Source: Chara braunii
Lineage: Eukaryota > Streptophyta > Charophyceae > Charales > Characeae
Direction: 5' to 3'
Length of the DNA: 51,303 bases
NCBI GenBank assembly: GCA_003427395.1
Contig: BFEA01000690.1
Coordinates: 260,062-311,364, forward strand
Positions 33,454 through 45,420 of this stretch are shown here, in pieces. The notes under the pieces were generated by a model. That model worked only from the letters and a program-made list of their open reading frames with translations, had not been told where the DNA came from and ran no database searches. Positions within the stretch are counted from its first letter, which is position 1; each line of letters starts with the position of its first letter. The position numbers and the translations under genes are program-made.

Positions 33454-35356
33454 CTATGAATTGACTACCAGAAGCTTAACGGGCAAACCGTTAAGAATGT
33501 AGGCCCGCTCCCTCGCATCGACAATCTTCTCCAACGTTCGGGCGGTGCCACGTACTTCTCCACATTGGACCTCAAGTATGGTTGTCACCAAATCAAGATC
33601 CATCTGCGAGATCGGTACAAAACCGCGTTCAAGACGCGATATGAGCATTTTGAATGGATCGTAATGCCATTCGACCTCACGAATGCGCTGACCACTTTCC
33701 AAGCGGCAATGACGACGGAATTCCGCGACATGTTGGACTGGTTCGTGCTCATCTACCTCAACGACATCTTGGTTTATAGTCGGACCTTGGACGAGCACCT
33801 CGTGCAACTAGGCGCTGTTTTGGAGAGGCTACGTACGGCTAATTACAAGGCCAACCGAGCCAAGTGCGAGCTTGCTCAACAAAAACTCGAATACTTGAGC
33901 CATTTTGTGACGCCACAACGCACCCGTCCACTTGTAGACAAATTCAAGCCATCCAAGATTGGCCGGAACCCGCCAGCACCATGGAGGTTCCCTCGTTCAT
34001 GGGATTGGTCGGGTACCATCAACACTTCATCGGCGGATATGCATGGATCGCCGCACCTTTGTCACAACTTCAGTCTACGAAGGTGCCCTTCCATTTCATC
34101 GACGACGTCCGGAGTTCGTTCCACAAGCTTAAGACAACGATGCTCATGGCTCCCGTTTTGAGCATCTACGACCCGACTTTGCCTACGAGAGTGACTACTA
34201 GCGCTTACGGCTACTGTATTGGCGTAGTCTTGGAAAGGCACGGCAGTGAAGACTGACACCCGGTTAAATACTTCAGCCAAAAGGTGGCCCCCATCAACTC
34301 GCTTGATGATGCGAGGAAGGAGGAGTTGCTGGCCTTCGTCATGATACTCAAATGCTTGCGATATTTCCTCCTCGAGCGTCGTAGGTTCACTTGGGTAACG
34401 AACAACACCCCGTTGACCTACTACAGGACGCAAGATACAGTGAGTAACACGATTGGGAGATGGATGTACTTCATGGACCAGTCCGACTTCATGCCAAAGC
34501 ACATCTCGGGTCTCTCCAATCGAGCGGCGGATGCTCTTTCGCGAAGAGTTGATCTTTCCGCATTGATACACCACGCCTTCAACTTTGACGAAGACCTACA
34601 TCAACATTTCGTACGCATATACAAGACAGATCCGGACTACGCCACTCTCCACGAGCAGCTTTCTTCGGACCACCCGCCGGCTAGCCACTACCGCATCATC
34701 GACAGGTATTTGCTTCTCCATTCCCGAGGCAAGGATTTGCTATGCGTCCCACCGTCAATTACTGAGTCGCCTCCTTGGTGAGTACCACAATTTGCTGCTC
34801 GTTAGACACTTCGGAGTCAACCGGACGGTCACTCAACTTTGCCAACGCTTCTGATGGTCCGACGTCACACAACATTGCGAGTCTTGCGAGGTTTGTCGAC
34901 GCAACAAGCCTTGCAACCGCAACTCCTCAATGAGTTGCGCCCGTTGCCGATTCCTTGGGAATCCGGATTGTCTATTGCTATGGACGTCACTGGACCATTT
35001 CCATGAGATCGCCTTGGGCACAACAGTGTCCTCACAGCTGTTGACCAACTAAGTAAGTACGCGCATCTTCTTCCTTGCAAGTATCATGCAACGACCCCTG
35101 AGCTCACAAGACTCTTGCACACCGGCTGGATTTGCGGCCACAGCATCCCAGAAGACATTGTTAGCGATCGTGACGCTTGATTCATGTTGGCCTTTTGGAC
35201 CTCTCTCATGAAGGAGTCCGGCACTGAGATGAAACCAAGTTTGGCTCGACACCCACAAACGGACGGGTAAATGGAGAGGGCATATCAAACCGCTCAAATG
35301 ATGCTTCGTACACTCATCAGTCCGGACCAGAAGGATTGGGTTAACCGCCTCCCCGA

Positions 35357-35592
35357 AACAACGATTTTGTTAAAACGGACATTTTATATTTTTTGAACGA
35401 AATTGAAACCTGTTTATTTGGCCCATAAGATATCACCATTTATTTCTTGAGGGTCCATTTGAACTCAACTGAAGTTCAGGTACATCTAGGGGGACCCTAA
35501 GGAGCTAAAAATGTGACATTTCCAGGGTCAAATAAGTGGAATTCAATTTCGTTAAAAAAATATAAAATGTTTGTTTTAACGAAATCGTTGTT
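35357..35592. mobile_element. Foldback MITE, 236 bp, 4-bp target duplication
   Basis: Ends are AACAACGATTTTGTTAAAAC and the inverse of GTTTTAACGAAATCGTTGTT. Imperfect inverted repeats extend about 75 bp inward, and even the centre is partly self-complementary. CCGA is present on both sides (35353-35356, 35593-35596). Removing it restores a continuous integrase frame, which proves insertion. It has no coding capacity. Confidence 0.9.
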
Positions 35593-35794
35593 CCGACATC
35601 GAATTTGCCTACAACACTTGTAGCATCTGGCGATTGGAGTGACACCCTAAATAATTCTCTTTATTTTCAACTAGGACTCCACAGTGGCCAGAAAGGTCGC
35701 ATTTTCGCCAATCTTCTATTCCCTCGGGCAGCTGACACTGACGCCCCTTGCTCTCCTGCCTCAGTATGGAAGTACCGGGACTTGCGGGCCAACG

Positions 35795-37080
35795 TGTTAT
35801 GATTCTCGTTGTCTGTTGTCTGAAGACCAACACTCGCTCACATAGACTCCCAGGTATGCCCATACATACACAAAAGGAAGGGGAGAGGATAGGAGTATCA
35901 CACCGCACAGGGAGAGATAAACATAGCGGAAGACTTGACCATGCGATATGACAGGGTACACTGAAATTGCAATTCACTCCACTCCATCCTCACAACCAGT
36001 CATAAAGGAAAGCCGAGTAGATCACATCCAAGAAACAGAAGCGATGATAGTCTGAACCCAGTATGAACATTGTTTATTATACTCAGAGTCTCGAATTGTC
36101 AAAATAGCTTCAGAACTATGATGCGGTGCTCAGAGATGAGCAGCGCTTCACTCTCCAACCCTGATGAACCGCTATCACTACCCCTGAGTCCCTGAAACAT
36201 CAAGCGCCGCCCCGATACAGCCTCCAAAGGTAAGCGCCACCTTGAGACAGGCCTCTGAGGCTAAGCGCCACTCAGAGGATGAAGAAGAAGACCAGCGCCA
36301 CAGTATCTGATGATGAGGAAGTGTCGGAAGACTTCCCGGATGAAAGTCTGCAACAGCGCCACCACTCTTGACAAGATGATCTCTGCGGAAGATGTTGCAG
36401 CTATGGCTCCAGCGCCACAACCCTGGAACCCCACTCCGGAGGAGGGTCCAGCAGGGCACCAACTTCTCTCGCCTCCAGCAGACCTCGAATAGCCCAGACC
36501 TCTACACAGCCCCGCGTGCTGACAGAGTACAGCACAGGTCCTAGCTATGGCCGGTGCTCCGAAGGTCTGGCTATGTCTGTCTTCCACAACGCTGATCCGT
36601 CACCACTTCCGGTTCACGCGTAGCGCAGCCACGATGTACTCGGTACCAACTGCCAAAAGCCCTGAACCGATGTGCCCATCCTATCTATAGACTAAACTAG
36701 CCTAGACTCGACCTAGACCGGACTGACTGACCGACCAGTACCGTTTCTGTTTCGGCCTCTAGGGCCTCTACCTTACTCGGCTATAGGCTATAGGACCGTC
36801 TATCAACATAGGCCTTTAGGGCCTGTCTGTCCTAGGGGTAGCCCGGGCCTGCTATTCGTAGTTAGGGTAGCAGTAGGAAATTCAGTTAGTGTTGGGCCTA
36901 TATTTTTCCAAATTTGCAGATATGTCCCTCACGAATTTCCCCTACAGGTAGGTCTCTCGGTTAGCCCTCAACCAAACAAAATTACAAATCTAACCTAAGA
37001 CGCGACCCGACCGAGGCAAGCCCCGAACTTCGCCCTCGGCCCAATGTACAGTCCACTGAGAATCTGCAGGCTTCATTACA
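35795..37080 (-). repeat. Element B 3' LTR
   Basis: In plus coordinates it begins TGTTATGATT, interrupting the gypsy integrase, and ends CTTCATTACA, so the element-sense ends are TGTAATG and ATAACA. A purine tract follows on the minus strand. Its first 70 or so bases match the start of the LTR-like sequence at 47507. It contains AGCGCCAC-type words repeated between 36200 and 36420, probably LTR-internal repeats. Confidence 0.75.
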
Positions 37081-37095
37081 TACTTGCCCCCCTGG
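37081..37095 (-). other. Element B polypurine tract
   Basis: Minus strand reads CAGGGGGGCAAGTA directly before the TGTAATG start of the LTR, the same layout as in element A. Confidence 0.7.
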
Positions 37096-37224
37096 GGAGA
37101 GCGGACCTTTGTGCCCATATTTCATTTCCTGGTAATGAACCAGCAGACAAAGTGGGTGTAGAGATAGAGCTCTTGCCTGAAGAGGAGAACTCGAGAGACT
37201 CGCGGGGTAACCTACGGCCCTGGT

Positions 37225-37510
37225 AACTGCTGCAAATAGCAAGGTCAGGAGGAGGTAACCTCAAAGTGTCAGTTGGTCTCGACTGCATCAAGAAACCACG
37301 GTAGGACCTGGTCCTTGATTGTCGCACAATCGACCACTTCTAAAAAGTTGAGGTACCGAAGGCAACGCCCTATTGTTGCAATACGGTTTCCTATACTCAT
37401 GACCAACACTATAAACAGTGATGTCAGGAGAAGGAGAACTCAGAGTGTCAGTTGGTCTCGATTGCGTCAAAAGACCACAGTAAGACTTGGCACCCGACTA
37501 TACTTAGACA
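37225..37510. repeat. Diverged tandem duplication, offset about 180 bp
   Basis: AGTGTCAGTTGGTCTCGA followed by TGC(A/G)TCAA and ACCAC occurs at about 37264 and again at about 37445, with similar flanks (GTCAGGAG and GGAGAA-like). It lies between gag and the 3' LTR of element B. Confidence 0.8.
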
Positions 37511-38160
37511 TTGAGCTATAGTCGTCGGTCCGGGTATTTACCCCTAGTAGACATGGAACCAAGTGCAATGGATCGGTAGAGTGATATAGTGGAGCCCATA
37601 GCTCTCAACTACAACTATCATTCTAGACTGAAGGACTGCAATAAGAGATCGCGGGCAAAACAAGCAACCTCAACACGGTGGAGTATAAAGACATAAACAC
37701 CCAGACTGTCATGTTAGGACTCAACTTGTCTAACAGACAAGGAGTCAGGGCCACGATGTTGAAAGCCTGGAGATATGGTTCACACCACTCAGCATCAAGA
37801 CGAGGGAAACTTGCCAAATCAGCAGCTAACACTAGTAAGGACGTTGAGTATGGCCAGAATTTGCATCAGCAAGTTCTGACAGCGCAACACAAATACACTT
37901 GTCCAGGGAAGTAGGAAACATCTCCTCGGCGAAGTTCCGACACAAGTAAAAGGGGCTGCGACCCTTACTAGTGCCATCCCTAGATCTGCTACAAATTAAT
38001 GTCCTCATACGTGAAGGACCCTGATGCTGCAACTCCTAAATGAACCAGCTAGAGAGGGTGAAGATTCAACTTCATCAGACGATGAATCAGCACAGGTGGA
38101 GGGAGTTGCAAACTCCACCTCTCTCCTCTCTAGTTCGAGCCTGGAGGCCTGTGAGGCATA
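37511..38160. other. no supported gene
   Basis: Downstream of the gag zinc knuckle on the minus strand. Short frames only, with no protease or RT motif. Confidence 0.5.
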
Positions 38161-38167
38161 TGGGGAC

Positions 38168-39662
38168 AATCCTTCAGATAGTGGTCCCCCTCGCATCTCA
38201 GGCAGACACCCTTGTCCTTCCTCTTCCTCCATACTCCCTCCTAGATCCTGAGTTCATGCTAGGGAAGGTGGAAGGATCAAGGGGGTCAGCTAGCCAACGG
38301 ACGTCTCGTGGTAGAGGTACTCTCTGGGCACCAAGGGAAGAGGCACGTCCCTTACCTTTCCCCTTGCTGCTGGTTGGTGCTTTTTGGGTTGGGGCCTTGC
38401 CATTAGTCAGGCCCATCAAAGCATCAACCAGGGCAAGAACAACAGAATCTGCAGCAGACGAGGAAGCAGTCCCAGATAGAGGGGTCCCACCCTGGGATGT
38501 AGCATCATCATCTGAACTGGAGGCTGCAGCAGCAAACAGGGCACACTTCCTCCTCCTTCGCCCCTTTGAGGAGGGTCCCTTCCTTCAGAAGGTGCTTCCT
38601 GGACATGGATTTTGGACTTCAAGTCCAGAGCTGCTCTGCCAAAGGACTGCCAGTCCTGATGGCCCTGAGAGAATAAGGCAGGGCGCTGCCCTAAGGAAAT
38701 GAATGAGCAGATCCTGCTCACTCATCTCCAACCTAGGAGTCGATGTCAGACTCTCAAAGGTGGAGTACAATTTGGACAAGGAGCCATCAAACTTTTTCTG
38801 GCCCGGGCGCAGAATTTTGTCTGCTGCTTTTCTGGCCTGCTCCTTGTCTGCAAACCGGTCCTGCAGTGCCTGCAGAAATCCAGCCACCCCCAACCTCTGC
38901 GCCCAATCAGACATCTCCATACCTTGCTTGCTGGAGGTAGAGGTGCACCATTTTAGTGTAGTCCTCTCCAAACGAGCAAGGATGGTTGACACTTTATCAT
39001 CCTCGTCACATTTGAACCCACTCAGGTAGGTTCTTTGTGCAGTGACCCAATCTGCAACATCCACCTTAGGGTCCTCGCCAGAGAACATGGGTGGAGGGGT
39101 CAGCTTGAGCCGCTGCTGATCAAATGAAACTGAGGGTTTGAAGCGGCTGTTGACTTGGGTGTAGAAGATGGGGATGTGGGTCTGGATTGTGGGAGTTGTT
39201 GATGGCCAACTTGAGAAGGCCTAGGGGATGGAGGCAAGGTCAAGGTGGTAGGGATCTTCAAATGAGTAAAGATCTGATCCAGTTTGGCAGAGATGTCATC
39301 CAACTTCCAACTTTTTAGAAAAAGTTGAGTGGCTGCTCTCCAGACTGATAATACGATCGTCTCAGTTAGTAAAATAAGAACGGTGAATATCATCCTGCAA
39401 GAGGATGAATTCAACCATGTCCTCACTGACTGGAACTACCACTTGTCCCGATCTTCTCCACATCTGCAATCAGCAACTTTCTCCTGGTCTCCTTCTGAGC
39501 TGCTTCTTCTTTCTTTTTCAGCTCAACCTTTAGGGACTCAACTGCCAGGGCCTGCTGGTGGAGTTTGTCCTCCTGGGCCTGCAGTTCAGCCTCGTAAGGG
39601 TCAAGTGGAGTTTGAGGCTTCACATCAGAAGCCTCTCCCTTCTCAGCCTCTGCCATCTCCAC
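38168..39662 (-). pseudogene. gag: Element B gag, frameshifted
   Basis: Minus-strand frames read in order as a Gag protein. An N-terminal coiled coil lies at 39423-39662 (EAELQAQEDKLHQQALAVES, then a Lys/Glu helix). A second helix with LDDISAKLDQIFTHL precedes a Pro/Ser/Thr-rich linker (39100-39300). The capsid-like domain lies at 38585-39088 (MFSGEDPKVDVADWVTAQRT; FLQALQDRFADKEQARKAAD; LLIHFLRAAP). At about 38168-38215 there is a zinc knuckle, CLRCEGDHYLKDC, one residue shorter than the usual C-x2-C-x4-H-x4-C spacing. Frameshifts near 39425, 39120 and 38680 break it. The family differs from element A gag. Nothing pol-like follows. Confidence 0.8.
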
Positions 39663-42600
39663 AATTCAGATAAATAAAAATAAAAACAATTAACATAAGA
39701 TAAACAGGAGGTACTAGGAATTGAGTTTTCTCTCCAGTACTCACTCGATTGCTATCACCTGCCTGAAGAGAGGAAGTTGGTTAGACTGAGCAAGTGAGTG
39801 CTCAGTCTCAGCAGACCGCTTGAGGGTCAGGGTCAGTTTAGAGTACACTCAACAAAAATTCATTTCACGATTTTCCCATCACTGCCCTGAACCAACAATT
39901 GCACGCAAGAATTGCAAATCTTGCATCAATAACTGACAGGATGCAGTCTTGGACTGATTAGCGTTGATTAGTAGTTAGACAGAGTGACTAATTAGGGATG
40001 GATAGGTGCCCACTGATAACCAAAATGCAGCGATTTACAGGTAACCCTATTTTTAGACCTACCCTGCAGACTTCACCGTATGACCCTGTATGCCATACCT
40101 TGGGTATGGCCAATTACAATTATCATTGTAACAGACTCAGAACATCAAATCTGGATGTGCGATTTCAGCTAAACACTGTATACTGAATTGCGATTTACCA
40201 GGGACTGACATAATTGAATTCTGACGGACGAAATTGAAGTTATGACTGACCCTAGTCTAGCCAAGCTTCAGCCATGTCAACACAGAATTCAAATTTGCAT
40301 TATCACTGACAACAGGACCCTGAATTCACCAATTCACTACACAGTATAAATCGCAATACTGTAAAGCAGTCACATATGAAATTGTGATTCAGGAAGGAGG
40401 TCAAACAGGGTTAGTAGAAGTCAAAGAAGATAGGTAGGGGAAGTAGGCTATGGCTGTCCCACAGTCTGAATTTCGATTTTCAACTGTCTACTAACTGTCA
40501 GACCAAATTTCACTATTCGAAAAATAGACCCAAAATTGCCACACAGAGTAGAGTAAGAAACACACTTACTTCAGGCTTCAGGGTCAACTCTGAAGAAGAT
40601 GAGTGAAACTTGGGCGATGGCTGACTGGTCAACCCTATCTCGCCAGTCTCATCTCCTGTTGATTCCCCGTGTTCCCATGTATCAAATCTCTTGAAACTTG
40701 GTGATCCAGTAGTTTACGTTGAGGCGCTTCACCCTCAACTGACAGATTCACCGAATTTGATCTCTAAGGTGCAAATAACTGACAAACTCAGTGCAGCGTT
40801 GTCGGCGCGAATACCCTTACAAGGGCATCCGCCCTGGTTTTTGCAAGTGACTGAAAATAAGTTTAATTTAAAGTTTGAGTGTACCGCACGAGTTGCGGCA
40901 GTGTCTGCCGTTTACGTTGGCTGGATGGCTGACTAGAATAGAGAGTGTGTGGGCGCGTAGACTTGAGGCGCGCGTGATTTTATTTATTGATGACTGAAGA
41001 GCCGGCATGATCGCCGGTCAAACTCTATTTATTTATTTATTTATTTCTGAATTAAATTAGGATTAATTGATATGGCAATTTTGATTGGTACGTCTGACCG
41101 AGACACGCGCGCGGGCGTGGAGATCGACCTCGACAACGGTGAGGCTTCGGCTTGATAGACGAGGTGCGCGGCATCGAAGGCCGGTGAGGCGACAGGCCGG
41201 TTTTGCTTAGTTTCTATGTTTCATTTGTATTTTTAAAGTTTAGTTTTATTATTAAAGTTCTTGTCTTTGCTGGTGATCGCCTTTGAGGCCGATGCCGGGA
41301 CCACATGACCTGGCCCAGTTGCTGCGTCGACACAGGTGGTCGGTACGACAGTCGGGCACATTGGTTGCGCGCCCTAGCCGGCAGAAAACCGGGTGGCGTG
41401 GGCCTTCCGCAGGAGCGCCGTCCGCCAACCATGATCCGTTGTGAGAGGTTCGAGTGTGAGCATGCCAATGGGATGCGTGAGGTGCGGGACGACTCCGGGG
41501 CAAAGGCGGTAGGCTGGTCGTAGGGGGACCTTCTTCCGCCTCGGTTTTCAAAGTTCTCATTTGAATAATTGTTACTACCACCAAGGTCTGCACCAGAGCT
41601 GATTCACCTAGGGCCCGCGTTTCAGGCAAGGCACCCGGGCCGCGCCCCGACCCGCAAACCTGCTGCAACAAGACGTGGGGGTGACGCGATGCGGGTATGC
41701 CCGTTGGGGTCCTGAAAGGCAGAGCGGCCTTGAGGGGTTGTGGTGGAGGCCGCAGCAGTAAGGATGTGAACAGTCTTCATTGGACTTGGGTATAGGGGCG
41801 AAAGACTAATCGAACCAGAAGTTGTGGGACCGGGGGACAGCGACTAGCGCAAGAGTGACGGGCAGGCAAATCTAACCACATATGCGGACGGATTCATCCA
41901 ATGTTTCATATTTTGTCGGGACAAATAGCGGGAGGACATCCACGGGGTTGGAGACTTTCCTGTGGACCCATGCGTTGCTCCACTGTTGGTTGAGGCTCGC
42001 GTATACAGAGGGAGGGAGAGAGAGAGAGAGAGTTTTGAGACCTTCTTTTTGTATATGTTGTATACTCAGATTCCCGTCGTGATGTGGTGTTCACAACCAT
42101 GGTCGCTGCGATGGCGGCAGTCGTCATGCTGACCTCGATCCTTACCGGTCGTCCTTGCTGTTCTATTTTCTCTACGCATTTCTTGGGTTGGTTATGGTCT
42201 CTCATTTTACGGATGCAAGGGCTCCTCGGAATTCTTGCACTCTGTGCCTACGGCTCGAAAAATCACGCCATGTCTGTGAGCCTGGAGCCTCCTTTCTCGA
42301 CTCCCCGGGTCCTCTGTCTCTGCTGCATCGCCGATGGTCATGCGCAGCTCTGCCCTGTGCTGGATGTGTAGACGCCCTCGCGTGTGCCCCGCCATTGCCT
42401 TGTTGCCTGTGTTCTGCTTACCGCGCAGGAGGTCCTTTACAGACAAAGGTGTTAGCTGTGCGGTGTCGCCACGCTTCGCTGTTTCGTTGCCATCCGCTGG
42501 CCGTACCGTCCGTCTGCATCCTGTAGGCTGTCGTGCTGAGGGTGTGACTAGTTACTATGGTGCCGAAGTCAGCCTGTGTGTTTCACCACTACGGTGCCGA

Positions 42601-43085
42601 AGTCAGCCTGTGTGTTTACGGTGAGCCTCGATTGGTGGGGCTGCGGTAGGCTTAAGCGGCTGATGTGTTTTAAGGCTGATCGCTACTGGCTGCTGCAGGC
42701 TGCTGTTGGCTGCTGCTGACTGCCGCTGGGTACCGGCCAAAGCGTGGGACCATCATCACTTACAGCACCAACACGCTGTGTTTATGCGGTGCATTAATTG
42801 ATTGGTTACTACTGTTGTAGTTTGTTACTGGTCGTACCTCCCCTTGCATCAGCTAGCTTGCGGACGAGTGACCGTTGCAGGGCTTTCGCTGGATAGTGAC
42901 TGGGCAAACTGCCGGACACAACAATCGAAGGGTACGTGGCCGCGGATTGATCAGAATTGGTGGCACTGCAGAAGGAGAGAGCGACTAGCTTGAAGCTCTG
43001 TGAAAGGGGGCCGTCGCGGCGACTTGGAGGATCGTCGGAAAGGGTTGTCTTCAACAGTTCTATTTAGAGTTGACTAAGTTGTTGC
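39663..43085. other. Non-coding leader with exact hairpins
   Basis: No gene is seen. Exact hairpins include AGACTGAGC/GCTCAGTCT (39783-39808, 9 bp), GCCATACC/GGTATGGC with a 3-base loop (40092-40110), TTACAAT/ATTGTAA (about 40114-40131) and ACAGTAT/ATACTGT (about 40341-40363). Base composition switches from AT-rich (39.7-41.1 kb) to GC-rich (41.1-43 kb). There is a GA run at 42011-42032, a 34-bp-offset duplication at 42555-42617 and GCTGCT-like repeats at 42690-42730. Confidence 0.55.
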
Positions 43086-43620
43086 ATGTTTTGGCCACCA
43101 TTGCAGGGCCCTCAGGCGGCTGAAGATATCAAGGCCCTCTCTTGCGAGTCTGAGAGCACCCTCCTTGGATCTGAGAGTCTAAAATCTTTCTCCTTCTGCC
43201 CGTCTTACTCTAAGTCTCGTCCATTGGTTCTGAGAGGAAGGCGACAGGTGGGATTCCAACCCGTAGGTCTGCAGCAAGACTCTGTGGGGAGTCAGCCCAC
43301 CGATTGCGGGAGCCCTGCTGGAACTCAGGAGAAGTTTTGGAGGCAGGGAATTGTAAGGTAATTATTGCTTTCTCTCTATAAACCCAGTTATAGCCTCTAC
43401 ATGTATTTCCTATTGCATCTCTGACTGAGTATATGGTGTGCAACCTTACTTTGACTTTTGTTTGACTTTCAGGACACTGAATCAGACTAAGTAAAAGAAT
43501 GTCTGCTCAAGTTCAGTTTCAACTTTGTTGATTGAATGAGATCAGACTGTTAAAAGAAACAGCATCTCGGAAGGCAGGATGGCGGACTGATTTGCATAAT
43601 GGTTGACTGGGTCACTAAGG
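43086..43620. other. no clear gene; possible exon-like frame
   Basis: A plus-strand frame of 91 aa (43086-43361) ends just before an AG|GTAATT donor-like site. A pyrimidine-rich AG acceptor-like site lies near 43471. No motif and no downstream frame support a spliced gene, so I do not call one. Confidence 0.25.
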
Positions 43621-44558
43621 CTGGGAGGTCCTCATAAGCTTGAGGAGACCCAGTGCTTTGTTTATTTTGGCTTGTATGGAGCGTCAGACCCTTCTATAAG
43701 TTTAGGGGGTTTGATTGCTCTGGAGGCTGGGAAGTCCCCATAAGTTTGGGGAGACCCAGTGTTGTGGCTTTGCAAGGAGGGTCAGGCTGTTCTATAAGTT
43801 TAGGTGGCCTGACTGCTCTGACTTGTGAGGGCTGACTGTGGTTGACTTTTCAGGGACCAAGTGCATTCTGTAAGTTCAGGTGCCTTGATCGCCTTGTGTA
43901 TATTTGGTTTTCTCCTGTTTATCTGGTTCTGAACGAGGAGGTCTAAGTCGTTCTATAAGTTTAGGTGGCTTAGACTCTTCCTGCCTTTATTTTGAGAGAA
44001 TGAACCTGACAGAGGGCAGATTGTTCTGTAAGTTCAGGTGATCTAGCCCAATGTCACGCACAAAATGGATCAGAGAGGAACGAACCAGTCAGAGAGTCAG
44101 ACTGTTCTGTAAGTTCAGGTGGTCTGACTCAAAGCCTCGCATATGTTAGAACCCAAGGTCATAATTTGGCTATATTTTATTACTATTCTATTTATGAACG
44201 AGCTAATCAGGTTGTTCAATAAGTTTAGGTGGTCTGACTATAGCCTATCACAATCTGAAGAGAGTATAATTAAGAGTATAACTGAAGGTAACTTGGGCCG
44301 ACTAAGCATTGTTTTTAAGACGAATGGCTCAGTCCTACGCCCACCTTGAAGATTAAGTTCAGAGATACAACCTGGCTATTTAAACAGTTCAGGGCGACTA
44401 GAATGGCCTAGTCATATGCCCAAAGAAGAGAAAAGTTGTTGTACCTTGTGTTTGTGCATACTTTGGCTAAGTTGGACTCATTCCATAAGTTTGGGTGACC
44501 TGTCTTTAGGTCTGGCTAAGGTAAGGTTCATTCCATAAGTTTGGGTGTCTTGACCTTA
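43621..44558. repeat. Array of eleven constant-loop hairpins with covarying stems
   Basis: Eleven copies of a stem-loop share the loop TAAGTT (TAAGCT once). They start at 43621, 43684, 43727, 43781, 43855, 43941, 44014, 44096, 44207, 44474 and 44522. The inner stem is CTA/TAG, CTG/CAG or CCA/TGG, or six-base versions TCCTCA/TGAGGA and TCCCCA/TGGGGA. The outer stem changes sequence but stays paired: GTCAGGC/GCCTGAC, GTCAGAC/GTCTGAC, GTCTAAG/CTTAGAC, TAAGGT/ACCTTA. A TTC on the left and a GTG on the right of the inner stem are conserved. Spacing is irregular (45-110 bp, with one gap of about 270). Two further related hairpins, GACT ... AGTC within GGGC/GCCC arms, lie at about 44295-44342 and 44392-44421. 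No coding frame crosses the array. Confidence 0.9.
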
Positions 44559-44849
44559 TGCCTTATGTAAGATGGGTATAAGGGGTTAAATCATTGAAGG
44601 ATCATGAACTATTGTTTGTTCATATTTACTTGGGATGGTGAGAGTACTTACCTTTGTGGTTTGACCTGCATGTGACTGAGTGAGGCTACGGCTTAGTCTG
44701 AGTTTAAGTTTAATAGGTAGTTGCTTTAGTCGCTCGCCACGTGCTAGAGCCATAGGAGTTGGTTCAATTTTTGCATTTTCTGAGCTATGTTTATTTTACT
44801 TAGATCAATTCTCGTATTTTCTGAGATTTTTTGTTGTACTTGACTTTGT

Positions 44850-45420
44850 GTAAATTTTTGTAAGTTACTTTCTCTACGGGAAGCGCTGCCGAAATTTCTG
44901 CAAATCCAAGGAGTTAGTCAATTTTTGACTTGTCAAAGTTTAACTTGTCTTTTCTTAATATTTGACCTAGTAAAAATTTGGAAAGCCTCCTTTTCTAAAG
45001 GGAGTGCTGCCCAAATTTTTGCTAATTCATGAAGTTAGACAAAATTAGACTTTGAGAAGTCAAAGTTACTTTCAAATTCTGGGCTTAGCCTTGTATAAAT
45101 TTTGGAATAACACTTTTCTAGAGGGAGTGCTGCCGAAATTTTTGCAAAACTAAGTAGTTAGTTAAATCTTGTCTAAGTTGAACTCAAGTTGTCCTTTGAG
45201 TTCATATCTGACTTAGTATAAATCTGGGAAGTCTCCCTTTCTAAAGAAAGTGCTGCCTAAATTTTTACTAATTCAGGGAGTTGGACAAAATTTGACTTTC
45301 CAAAGTTAGAGATTATTTTTGCTTTCATATTTAAACTTATATAAATTCTGGAAAGACAGTTTTCCTACGGGAAGCGCTGTCGAATTTTCTTAGTTTAAAG
45401 GAGATAGATTAAATTTTGAC
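44850..45420. repeat. Five tandem units of about 122 bp, each a two-part hairpin
   Basis: A GCTGCC (once GCTGTC) landmark recurs at 44885, 45006, 45129, 45252 and 45375, i.e. periods of 121-123 bp. Each unit pairs an outer AAATTT-type stem: AAAAATTTGG/CCAAATTTTT at 44972-44981 with 45011-45020; AAATTTTGG/CCGAAATTT at 45097-45105 with 45133-45141; AAATTC/GAATTT at 45343-45348 with 45382-45387. A shorter inner CTTTTC-type hairpin lies between. Stem bases differ between units but pairing is kept. Confidence 0.9.

Larger units (their letters stand above)
32840..35802 (+). pseudogene. pol: Decayed Ty3/gypsy pol (protease end, RT, RNase H, integrase)
   Basis: A different gypsy family from the others. 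It begins with a protease remnant (KFDMILGILWL, about 32850), then a linker into RT at 33025-33459. RT keeps FVRK and IDYQKLN around a TGA at 33457-33459, but the YxDD box is YLNDILVYS and FGLTNAP is FDLTNAL. RNase H reads VTTSAYGYCIG, so its first Asp is lost. After a stop near 34254 come KYFSQKVAPI and ADALSRRVD. Integrase has RHFGVNRT ... CESCEVC, then MDVTGPFP, IVSDRD and RHPQTDG with stops between. The core is interrupted by a MITE at 35357-35592 and resumes with IEFAYNTC and LLFPRAADTDAP. It is finally cut by an LTR at 35795. Both RT and RNase H are catalytically dead. Confidence 0.88.

Noticed and set aside
43086-43480. Spliced gene with donor near 43358 and acceptor near 43471
   Set aside because: The splice sites are plausible by eye, but the exon-like frame has no motif and no downstream coding frame was found.
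43621-44558. CRISPR-like reading of the constant-loop array
   Set aside because: Spacing is irregular, the repeats themselves vary in their stems, and the window is clearly eukaryotic.
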